Source: Bacteroidales bacterium
GTDB taxonomy: Bacteria > Bacteroidota > Bacteroidia > Bacteroidales > UBA3663
Direction: 5' to 3'
DNA length: 35,609 nucleotides
Assembly (NCBI GenBank): GCA_017561935.1
Contig: JAFZBE010000032.1
Location: forward strand, 1-35,609
Part shown: one piece after another, positions 17,973 to 24,246 of the stretch
Position numbering within the stretch: the stretch's first letter is position 1
Layout: the number at the start of each line of letters is the position of its first letter
Notes under the pieces: generated by a model
Told to the model about the DNA's origin: nothing
What the model saw: the letters and a program-made list of their open reading frames with translations, nothing else
Databases searched by the model: none
Made by a program: the position numbers and the translations under genes

Positions 17973-18080
17973 ACCCTCAAACCCTTCGAACCCCTCTTAA
18001 CCCCTCTTAACCCTTCGAACCCTTCTTAACCCCTCTTAACCCTTCGAACCCTTCTTAACCCCTTATAACCCCCTCCTCCC
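17973..18080 (+). repeat. TTCRAACCC / TTCTTAACCC repeat tract before asnB
   Basis: The whole 108-nt gap is repeats: CCCTTCGAA and CCCCTCTTAA units alternate about ten times up to CCTCCTCCC and the asnB ATG. It begins immediately after the stop of the truncated CarB part, so it may mark the point where the second half of carB was lost. Confidence 0.85.
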
Positions 18081-19775
18081 ATGTGTGGTATAGTAGCAAT
18101 TTTGAACGTTAGGGAGCAGACACAGTCTCTGCGCCAGAAAGCATTGAAAATGAGTCAAAAATTACGCCATCGCGGTCCCGACTGGAGCGGAATCTACTGT
18201 GGTGGCACAGCCATTCTTGCCCATGAACGATTGAGCATCGTTGATCCCGAGAGTGGCGGGCAGCCCCTCTACTCTCCCGATCACAAGCAGGTGTTGGCCG
18301 TCAATGGCGAGATTTACAATCATCAGGAGATCCGCCGACAATACGCTGGACTATATGAATTCCAGACGGGTAGCGATTGCGAAGTAATCCTTGCCCTCTA
18401 TCGAAGCCTCCTCCTTAACCCCTCCCCCAACGACGAGCAGATAGTTCAGATGCTGGAACAACTGAGCGGCATCTTCGCATTCGTGCTCTACGACGAAGAG
18501 CGCGACGAGTTTCTAATTGCGCGCGATCCCATTGGTGTCATCCCTCTCTACATCGGCCATGATGCCGACGGCACCCTATATGTCGCCTCTGAACTGAAGG
18601 CCCTCGAAGGCCAATGCGAACAATACGAACCCTTCCTGCCGGGGCATTACTATTGGAGCCGAAAGCCGGGCATGAAACGATATTACCGTCGCGACTGGAT
18701 GCAATTTGATGCAGTGAAAGACAATGGGGTAAGTTCCGACGCCATCCATGATGCGTTGGAGGCTGCCGTGAAGCGTCAGCTGATGTCCGATGTCCCCTAC
18801 GGTGTCTTGCTCAGCGGAGGCCTCGATTCATCAATCATATCAGCCATAGCCGAAAAGTACAGTGCCATGCGTATTGAGGACGACAGCAGGACCAAAGCCT
18901 ATTGGCCCCGCCTGCACAGTTTTGCCGTTGGACTGAAAGGAGCGCCCGATCTAGCGAAAGCCAAGTTGGTGGCCGACCATATCGGCACCGTCCATCACGA
19001 AATCAACTACACCATCCAGGAGGGTCTGGATGCCATACGCGATGTCATCTACTTCATCGAAACCTACGATGTCACCACCGTCCGCGCTTCCACTCCGATG
19101 TATCTGCTTGCACGTGTCATCAAGTCGATGGGCATCAAGATGGTGCTTTCAGGCGAAGGTGCCGACGAAATCTTTGGTGGCTACCTCTACTTCCACAAAG
19201 CCCCCTCGGCGCAGGCTTTCCACGAAGAGACCGTCCGCAAGCTCTCGAAGCTGCACCTCTACGATTGTCTGCGCGCCAACAAGAGCCTGTCGGCATGGGG
19301 TGTCGAGGGACGTGTGCCCATGCTCGACAAGGAATTCCTCGACGTGGCTATGCGAACCAACCCCGAGGCGAAGATGTGTCCGGGCAAAACCATTGAAAAA
19401 AAGATCTTACGCGAGACCTTTGCCGAACTCCTGCCCGACGAGGTCGCATGGCGACAGAAGGAGCAATTCAGCGATGGTGTCGGATACGCATGGATCGACA
19501 CGCTCAAAGCCATCACGTCGGCAGCTGTCACCGACGAACAGATGGCGCATGCCGCCGAACGCTTCCCCATCAATCCACCTCGAAATAAGGAGGAGTATTA
19601 TTACCGAACCATCTTCGCCGAACATTTCCCCAGCGACTCGGCTGCACGTAGTGTCCCCAGCGAAGCCAGTGTAGCTTGTTCCACAGCCATCGCCCTTGAG
19701 TGGGATGCAGCATTCGCCGGCAAGAACGACCCCAGTGGACGCGCCGTCAAGGGGGTCCATGACCAAGCATACTAA
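18081..19775 (+). CDS. asnB: Asparagine synthetase B, glutamine-hydrolysing
   Basis: Makes asparagine from aspartate, ATP and glutamine. The 564-residue product begins MCGIVAIL, so Cys2 becomes the N-terminal nucleophile and fixes the start. It has LRHRGPDWSGIY, FQTGSDCEVILALY, the ATP pyrophosphatase loop LLSGGLDSSIISAIAEK and the C-terminal SGEGADEIFGGYLYFHKAP and EGRVPMLDKEFLD segments, all as in E. coli AsnB. After ILALYR there is an extra stretch of about ten residues beginning SLLLNPSPND (residues 109-118), encoded at 18405-18434 by CTCCTTAACCCCTCCCCCAA, which resembles the repeat in the gap just upstream; AsnB proteins I know have only a short turn there. It is the last gene of the nitrogen block and is followed by a strong terminator. 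Confidence 0.96.
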   Translation: MCGIVAILNVREQTQSLRQKALKMSQKLRHRGPDWSGIYCGGTAILAHERLSIVDPESGGQPLYSPDHKQVLAVNGEIYNHQEIRRQYAGLYEFQTGSDCEVILALYRSLLLNPSPNDEQIVQMLEQLSGIFAFVLYDEERDEFLIARDPIGVIPLYIGHDADGTLYVASELKALEGQCEQYEPFLPGHYYWSRKPGMKRYYRRDWMQFDAVKDNGVSSDAIHDALEAAVKRQLMSDVPYGVLLSGGLDSSIISAIAEKYSAMRIEDDSRTKAYWPRLHSFAVGLKGAPDLAKAKLVADHIGTVHHEINYTIQEGLDAIRDVIYFIETYDVTTVRASTPMYLLARVIKSMGIKMVLSGEGADEIFGGYLYFHKAPSAQAFHEETVRKLSKLHLYDCLRANKSLSAWGVEGRVPMLDKEFLDVAMRTNPEAKMCPGKTIEKKILRETFAELLPDEVAWRQKEQFSDGVGYAWIDTLKAITSAAVTDEQMAHAAERFPINPPRNKEEYYYRTIFAEHFPSDSAARSVPSEASVACSTAIALEWDAAFAGKNDPSGRAVKGVHDQAY

Positions 19776-19791
19776 CTCTTCCATAATCTTT

Positions 19792-19845
19792 GGCTATTGG
19801 GCTAACCGAATATTCGAAAATATCGGTTAGCCCAATAGCCGTTTT
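19792..19845 (+). terminator. Rho-independent terminator after asnB
   Basis: A perfect 18-bp inverted repeat (19792-19809 with 19823-19840, GGCTATTGGGCTAACCGA and its complement), extendable by four pairs past one bulged A, is followed by GTTTTTGC. It closes the glnK-to-asnB block. Confidence 0.92.
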
Positions 19846-19952
19846 TGCATCTTTTGGGTTACTCCAATCAGAATTTCCCGCTTCGCACCAACATTAAACT
19901 ACCATATATTACCAAAAAAATGAACTATACACGATTTTTTTTGCCAAAATAC

Positions 19953-19983
19953 TTGGAGAATTAAGAAATAGGATTTATCTTTG
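19953..19983 (+). promoter_or_regulatory. Candidate promoter of the cytochrome bd operon
   Basis: TATCTTTG at 19976-19983 fits TAnnTTTG exactly, with CTTGG around 19952-19956 in the -33 position (20-nt spacer). The first start codon is at 20017, leaving a leader of about 25-30 nt. Confidence 0.55.
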
Positions 19984-20016
19984 CCGCATTCTAATACTAC
20001 ACTTACAAAAGCGCCC

Positions 20017-20238
20017 ATGCAAAAAGACAGCTTCATATATCGCTTTTTCAATCTTTATTACGAAGGCTTCAAGAACATGAAGCTTGGTCGTACGCTATGG
20101 GCCATCATCATCATCAAGCTGTTCATCATCTTCGTTATCCTCAAAGTATTCTTCTTCCCCAATTTCCTGAAGGAACACGCCAAGGGCAGCGAGTCCTCGT
20201 ATGTCGCCGGCGAGCTGATCGACCGTGCTTCGCCATAA
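20017..20238 (+). CDS. Small membrane protein next to cydAB (DUF4492-like)
   Basis: A 73-residue protein starting MQKDSFIYRFFNLYYEGFKN, with one strong hydrophobic helix (LWAIIIIKLFIIFVILKVFF) and a short polar tail. From memory, small proteins of this kind (DUF4492) sit directly before cydA in many Bacteroidetes and some Epsilonproteobacteria, and could be an accessory subunit of cytochrome bd; no function is proven to my knowledge. I start at the ATG at 20017 because the longer frame from 19981 uses TTG and runs into the promoter. It is followed by an 86-bp palindromic element and a repeat tract before cydA. Confidence 0.8.
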   Translation: MQKDSFIYRFFNLYYEGFKNMKLGRTLWAIIIIKLFIIFVILKVFFFPNFLKEHAKGSESSYVAGELIDRASP

Positions 20239-20241
20239 GCC

Positions 20242-20327
20242 GGACCCCCTCTAATCCCCCTGCTTAGGGGGAAGATTCCAGTCCCAACATACAGTCCTCC
20301 CCCTATGTAGGGGGACCGAGAGGGTCC
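20242..20327. repeat. 86-bp palindromic REP-like element, copy B
   Basis: Same length and layout as the copy at 7565-7650: ends GGACCC / GGGTCC, and hairpins CCCCCT-GCTT-AGGGGG and TCCCCCT-ATGT-AGGGGGA. The 13 differences are in loops or unpaired parts, except the first and last bases, which change together from an A-T to a G-C pair. It starts 4 nt after the stop of the small protein gene. Confidence 0.85.
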
Positions 20328-20367
20328 CCTTCGAACCTTTCGAACTATTCGAATCCTTCAAACCTCA
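20328..20367 (+). repeat. TTCGAACC-type repeat tract before cydA
   Basis: CTTCGAACCTTTCGAACTAT followed by TCGAATCC and TTCAAACC lies directly after the palindromic element and ends 10 nt before the cydA ATG. Same family as the other gap tracts. Confidence 0.75.
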
Positions 20368-20377
20368 ATAAACTATT

Positions 20378-21964
20378 ATGACAAATCTACTGCTAATCGA
20401 CGCCGGTACCATTGAATGGTCGAGGGCACAGTTCGCTCTCACGGCAATCTACCACTGGCTCTTTGTGCCCCTGACGCTCGGCTTGGCCGTCATCATGGGT
20501 ATCATGGAGACCTGCTATTATCGCACGAAAAAGAGTTTCTGGAAAGACACCGCCAAGTTCTGGCAGAAGCTCTTCGGTATCAACTTCGCCATGGGCATCG
20601 CCACAGGCATCATCCTCGAATTCGAGTTTGGCACCAACTGGAGCAACTACTCATGGTTCGTAGGCGACATCTTCGGCGCACCTTTGGCTGTCGAGGGTAT
20701 TGTGGCCTTCTTCATGGAGTCAACCTTCGTGGCTGTCATGTACTTCGGATGGAACAAGGTATCACGCGGCTTCCATTTGGCCTCCACATGGCTCACAGGC
20801 CTCGGAGCCACTATCTCGGCGTGGTGGATCCTGGTGGCCAATGCCTGGATGCAATACCCTGTAGGCTGTGAGTTCAATCCCGACACTATGCGCCATGAGA
20901 TGGTATCGTTTGCCGATGTGGCACTCTCGCCATTTGCAGTCTCCAAGTTCTGTCACACCGTTACCTCGGCGTGGATCATCGGCGGAGTCTTCTGTGTCGG
21001 CGTTTGCTGCTGGTATCTGATGAAGAAACGTGAGACGAAACTGGCTCTTGAGAGCCTCAAGATTGGCGCTATCGTAGGCCTTGTAGCCTCCCTTTTGGCA
21101 GCGGTCACTGGTCACAAATCGGCACAGGACGTGGGCGAAGTGCAGCCCATGAAGCTGGCTGCTATGGAGGCACTCTACAATGGTGGCACCGACCAGGGGC
21201 TGACAGCCATTGCCTGGGTTAATCCCTTCAGCCAGCCTGACTATCTGAACGAAGAATCGGCTCCGCTTAAGCTGGAGATGCCCTACGCGCTGTCGTTTAT
21301 GGCTACCAACGATATCCACGGATACGTGCCCGGCATCAACGACATCCTAAATGGTTATACCAAGCCCGATGGCACACGCGAACCCTCCATCGATGAGAAG
21401 ATCGAACGCGGCAAGAAAGCCATTGCTGCTTTGGCCGACTACCGCAAGGCAAGGCAGGAAGGTGTGCCCGTGGATTCCCTCAGCGCACAACTTGCCACCA
21501 TCAACGGGAACATGCAGTACTTCGGCTATGGCTACATCAAGGACAAGACGCAAGTTGTGCCGTTCGTTCCGATCAACTTCTGGGCATTCCGCATCATGGT
21601 GGGCCTCGGCTGCCTCCTGATTCTTTTCTTCGCCATCGTACTGGCTGGAGTCTATAAATTCCCCGCCAAGTTGTGGCAGAATCGCGACATCACCGCCATG
21701 TCGAACTGGCACTACTGGGTTGCTATCATCCTCATCCCGCTGGCCTACATTGCCTCCGAGAGTGGCTGGCTCGTAGCCGAGTTCGGACGTCAGCCATGGA
21801 CCATCCAGGATATGCTCCCCACATGGGTAGCCGTCAGCGACCTGCATTCATCGTCGGTGATCATCACATTCTTCCTGTTCCTCATCCTGTTCACCACGAT
21901 GCTCGCCGTCGAGATCAACATCCTGCTCAAACAGATCAAGAAAGGACCCGACTACACATCTTAA
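20378..21964 (+). CDS. cydA: Cytochrome bd ubiquinol oxidase subunit I
   Basis: Haem-bearing subunit of the high-affinity terminal oxidase of the inner membrane, used by gut anaerobes to remove oxygen at nanomolar levels. The 528-residue product has the N-terminal SRAQFALTAIYHWLFVPLTL with haem ligand His26, Glu106 and Glu114 in EGIVAFFMESTF, and His193 in KFCHTVTSAW, which match His19, Glu99, Glu107 and His186 of E. coli CydA. The quinol loop begins at GHKSAQDVGEVQPMKLAAMEALY and is followed by about 120 residues of soluble sequence, then four C-terminal helices. cydB follows after a 39-nt repeat-filled gap. Confidence 0.97.
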   Translation: MTNLLLIDAGTIEWSRAQFALTAIYHWLFVPLTLGLAVIMGIMETCYYRTKKSFWKDTAKFWQKLFGINFAMGIATGIILEFEFGTNWSNYSWFVGDIFGAPLAVEGIVAFFMESTFVAVMYFGWNKVSRGFHLASTWLTGLGATISAWWILVANAWMQYPVGCEFNPDTMRHEMVSFADVALSPFAVSKFCHTVTSAWIIGGVFCVGVCCWYLMKKRETKLALESLKIGAIVGLVASLLAAVTGHKSAQDVGEVQPMKLAAMEALYNGGTDQGLTAIAWVNPFSQPDYLNEESAPLKLEMPYALSFMATNDIHGYVPGINDILNGYTKPDGTREPSIDEKIERGKKAIAALADYRKARQEGVPVDSLSAQLATINGNMQYFGYGYIKDKTQVVPFVPINFWAFRIMVGLGCLLILFFAIVLAGVYKFPAKLWQNRDITAMSNWHYWVAIILIPLAYIASESGWLVAEFGRQPWTIQDMLPTWVAVSDLHSSSVIITFFLFLILFTTMLAVEINILLKQIKKGPDYTS

Positions 21965-22003
21965 CCCCTCAAACCCCCTCAAACCCCTCAAACCCCCAAT
22001 AAT
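21965..22003 (+). repeat. CCCCTCAAA-type repeat tract between cydA and cydB
   Basis: The gap is CCCCTCAAACCCCCTCAAAC plus a further unit, then CCCAATAAT and the cydB ATG. Same family as the tracts in carA. Confidence 0.8.
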
Positions 22004-23149
22004 ATGACTTACGAATTTTTGCAACAATACTGGTGGTTCATCGTTTCTCTACTTGGTGCACTACTCGTCTTCCTGCTCTTCGTACAGGGAGCCAACTCAT
22101 TGGCCCGCAGCTTAGGTAATACTGAAGAAGGCCGACGACTGGTATTCAATTCCACAGGGCGCAAGTGGGAGTTCACCTTCACCACCCTCGTTACCTTCGG
22201 CGGCGCGTTCTTTGCCTCTTTCCCCCTCTTCTACTCCACCTCATTCGGCGGTGCCTACTGGCTATGGATGGTTATCCTTTTCACCTTCGTGCTACAGGCA
22301 GTCAGCTACGAGTTCCAGAACAAGTTAGGAAACTTCCTGGGACCTCGTACATTCCAGAACTTCCTCCTGCTCAACGGCATCGTCGGCCCACTGCTGTTGG
22401 GCGGAGCCGTGGCCACCTTCTTCGAAGGCTCTAACTTCGTGGTCGAGAAGAGCAATTTGGTGAACGCTGGTGCCATGACACCTGTCATCAGTCACTGGGC
22501 CAATGCCTCACATGGTCTTGATGCGCTACTCAATCCCTGGGTGCTCGTCCTCGGCGTTGCTGTCGTATTTCTGGCACGCACTTTGGGTATCCTCTATGTG
22601 ATGAATAATGTCAACGATGAGGATATCCGCAGCCGTGGCGTCTTGGCTCTCAAGCTTAATGCCGCTGCCTTCGTTGTTCTCTTCGTCATTTATCTCATCC
22701 ATCTGTTGTTGAAGGACGGTTTTGCCTACAACGATGCAGGCATCATTTCCATCGAACCGCTGAAATATCTCAACAACTTCCTCGACATGTGGTATCTCGC
22801 CATCCTGCTGCTTGTAGGTGTCGTTCTGGTACTTTTCGGCATTGGCAAGACAATTTTCACGAAGCAATACATCTGTGGCATCTGGCCTGCCGGCATTGGC
22901 ACTGTCCTTGTGGTACTGGCACTCCTGCTCTGCGCTGGTTGGAACGGCACAGCCTATTATCCATCAACTGCCGATTTGCAGTCGTCACTCACTATCCGCA
23001 ACTCAAGCAGCAGCGAGTTCACCCTGCGCACCATGTTCTACGTCTCGTTCCTCGTTCCTTTCGTTCTCGCTTACATCGTCTATTGCTGGCGTGCCATCGA
23101 CAAGAAGAAACTCGACAAAGAGGAGATCAAGACCGACCACGCTTACTAA
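22004..23149 (+). CDS. cydB: Cytochrome bd ubiquinol oxidase subunit II
   Basis: Membrane partner of CydA, without its own haem ligands for the b-type haems. The 381-residue product has nine hydrophobic stretches. The N-terminal WWFIVSLLGALLVFLLFVQG, the RKWEFTFTTLVTFGGAFFASFPLFY segment and the C-terminal FYVSFLVPFVLAYIVYCW match CydB as remembered from Bacteroides. The usual N-terminal CydB tryptophan region and length (about 380) are kept. It follows cydA and is followed 42 nt later by a membrane protein gene. Confidence 0.94.
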   Translation: MTYEFLQQYWWFIVSLLGALLVFLLFVQGANSLARSLGNTEEGRRLVFNSTGRKWEFTFTTLVTFGGAFFASFPLFYSTSFGGAYWLWMVILFTFVLQAVSYEFQNKLGNFLGPRTFQNFLLLNGIVGPLLLGGAVATFFEGSNFVVEKSNLVNAGAMTPVISHWANASHGLDALLNPWVLVLGVAVVFLARTLGILYVMNNVNDEDIRSRGVLALKLNAAAFVVLFVIYLIHLLLKDGFAYNDAGIISIEPLKYLNNFLDMWYLAILLLVGVVLVLFGIGKTIFTKQYICGIWPAGIGTVLVVLALLLCAGWNGTAYYPSTADLQSSLTIRNSSSSEFTLRTMFYVSFLVPFVLAYIVYCWRAIDKKKLDKEEIKTDHAY

Positions 23150-23191
23150 ATAACAAACTACAAATAACCGTTAACAAATAACAATTATTTC
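23150..23191 (+). repeat. TAACAAA-type repeat gap after cydB
   Basis: The gap reads ATAACAAACTACAAATAACC then GTTAACAAATAACAATTA: a TAACAA(A) motif occurs three or four times. It could be a diverged, AT-rich form of the gap repeats or chance. Confidence 0.4.
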
Positions 23192-23680
23192 ATGGAAGAA
23201 AACAACCTCAGTTCGCCCTACTCCACTCCTGGTGAAGAAGGGGTAACTCCCGAGTCACGTCTACGTGTCACCTCCCAGATGAAGGCATCTCTGCTCTCGT
23301 CGATGAAGTGGCTGCAGTTCCTACTCATCATCTGTTGCATAGGCCTCGGACTGCTTCTGCTCCTTGCCATTGCGATGATCATTTTCAGTAGTGCATTCCC
23401 GACAATCGATAACGAGTTATCGCCAGCAGTCACGTTAGGGATGGGCATGCTCTACCTGTTCATTGCAGCCCTCTATGTTTATCCCATCGTAAAGGGATTC
23501 CATCTCGTCGAGCACACCCGCAAGGCACTTCGCGCAGGCACTACGTCAGACCTTGAAGCTTCGGCCGATAACTTCCATGCCATCATGAAGTTCTGCGGCA
23601 TACTGACCATCATCGGTATCGCCCTCTACGTTATCTTCATCGTCGCCATTATCCTCATAGCTATCTTCACGGCTAAGTGA
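23192..23680 (+). CDS. Small integral membrane protein (DUF5362-like)
   Basis: A 162-residue protein with a polar N-terminal 50 residues (MEENNLSSPYSTPGEEG...) and four hydrophobic segments, at about 38-62, 73-95, 125-145 and 140-160, the last two close together. The arrangement and the KGFHLVEHTRKALRAGTTSDLEAS segment remind me of the Bacteroidetes family DUF5362, but I cannot check this. It ends the cyd block just before a terminator, so it may be co-transcribed with cydAB; nothing in it suggests a redox centre. Confidence 0.8.
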   Translation: MEENNLSSPYSTPGEEGVTPESRLRVTSQMKASLLSSMKWLQFLLIICCIGLGLLLLLAIAMIIFSSAFPTIDNELSPAVTLGMGMLYLFIAALYVYPIVKGFHLVEHTRKALRAGTTSDLEASADNFHAIMKFCGILTIIGIALYVIFIVAIILIAIFTAK

Positions 23681-23693
23681 GCCTAACCCAACG

Positions 23694-23736
23694 AAAAAGC
23701 CAGTGCCAAGCCTTCAAAACTTGGCACTGGTTTTTG
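23694..23736. terminator. Terminator after the cyd block
   Basis: An 11-bp stem (CCAGTGCCAAG at 23700-23710 with CTTGGCACTGG at 23720-23730) is flanked by AAAAAG on the left and TTTTTG on the right, so it could act in both directions. Confidence 0.9.
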
Positions 23737-23850
23737 TATGTGCAATATTGCTAAACATTCAATTGTCATTCGTGTTTTTGCCTATTTATGAACGAAAAGG
23801 ACGATGAAATAAAAAAAATTGATGGTTGATTTAAAAAACTTACCTAAAAA

Positions 23851-23882
23851 TTTGGAGATTCGACCAAAACCATTTATATTTG
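23851..23882 (+). promoter_or_regulatory. Strong Bacteroidetes-type promoter before the structured leader
   Basis: TTTG at 23851-23854, a 20-nt spacer and TATATTTG at 23875-23882 match the TTTG / TAnnTTTG consensus perfectly. The expected start, near 23887-23889, falls exactly at the first stem of the predicted RNA. Confidence 0.75.
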
Positions 23883-23994
23883 CCCCATCATTCCGAGGCA
23901 TCTCTGTGTCTTCTGCTGAATGATCTTATTGTAAACAAAAGACGCTACGACGTCGTTATCTTCGCCTCCGAAATTCTCGCAAAATTTCAAATCG

Positions 23995-24159
23995 ATGAAG
24001 ATAATGCAACGGTTGAGCGTCCATGGCGGTGAAATGTACATCACCTTCTTCACGTCCGCGATGGGCTGGGAGATGGTATATACATATCATCCGGACGTGG
24101 GCTTTTCAACGTTGCTTATCTATCGATTGGGCAATGCGAGAAGCCTCGGAGACGGGTAA
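23995..24159 (+). CDS. Possible 54-residue leader ORF inside the structured RNA
   Basis: An ATG at 23995 opens 54 codons ending TAA at 24157-24159 (starts MKIMQRLSVHGGEMYITFF, ends ARSLGDG). I do not recognise the peptide. It has no clear ribosome binding site, and the strong stems along it argue that the RNA fold, not the peptide, is selected. Its stop codon lies directly after the 5' arm of the terminator stem (GACGGG), so a ribosome finishing this ORF would cover that arm. That would suit translation-dependent antitermination of the downstream peptidase gene, but a chance ORF is at least as likely. Confidence 0.3.
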   Translation: MKIMQRLSVHGGEMYITFFTSAMGWEMVYTYHPDVGFSTLLIYRLGNARSLGDG

Positions 24160-24188
24160 GCAACAAGTAGAAAGCTCCCGTCTTTTTG
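24150..24188 (+). terminator. Intrinsic terminator or attenuator before the peptidase operon
   Basis: AGACGGG (24150-24156) pairs with CCCGTCT (24177-24183), with an inner AGC/GCT, followed by TTTTTG. It stands 59 nt before the next ATG, and I see no good promoter between them, which suggests conditional read-through. Confidence 0.7.
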
Positions 24189-24246
24189 TATAATCTAATG
24201 CCGGATTCGGAGTTTTGGCTGGAAATACAGTTTTTCTAAGATATCT

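Larger units (their letters stand above)
23887..24188 (+). ncRNA. Structured RNA or attenuator leader of about 300 nt, family not recognised
   Basis: Between a consensus promoter and an intrinsic terminator I can draw a chain of stems by eye: ATCATTC/GAATGAT (23887-23893 with 23918-23924); GACGCT-a-CGAC/GTTG-AGCGTC (23941-23951 with 24012-24021) enclosing GTTATCTTC/GAAGATAAT (23955-23963 with 23997-24005, one G-U); GGTGA/TCACC (24028-24045); CACGTCCG/CGGACGTG (24051-24058 with 24092-24099) enclosing GATGGTAT/ATATCATC (24072-24091) and a G-rich bulge GGGCTGGGA; and GTTGCTTA/TAAGCAAC (24111-24118 with 24157-24164). The last pairing overlaps the terminator loop. It is not tmRNA, RNase P RNA or SRP RNA by conserved motifs. 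It may be a free small RNA or the 5' leader of the peptidase operon. Confidence 0.55.

Noticed and set aside
17973..18080. CRISPR-like array
   Set aside because: The units are 9-10 bp, degenerate and contiguous, with no unique spacers and no cas genes nearby.
17940..18081. A sequencing frameshift hiding the second half of carB
   Set aside because: After the stop there is only a 108-nt repeat tract before asnB, so there is no room for the missing 500 residues in any frame.
23887..24188. tmRNA, RNase P RNA, 6S or SRP RNA
   Set aside because: No tag-peptide ORF with an alanine-rich end, no GAGGAAAGTCC-type RNase P core, no single long bulged rod as in 6S, and no SRP apical loop motif.
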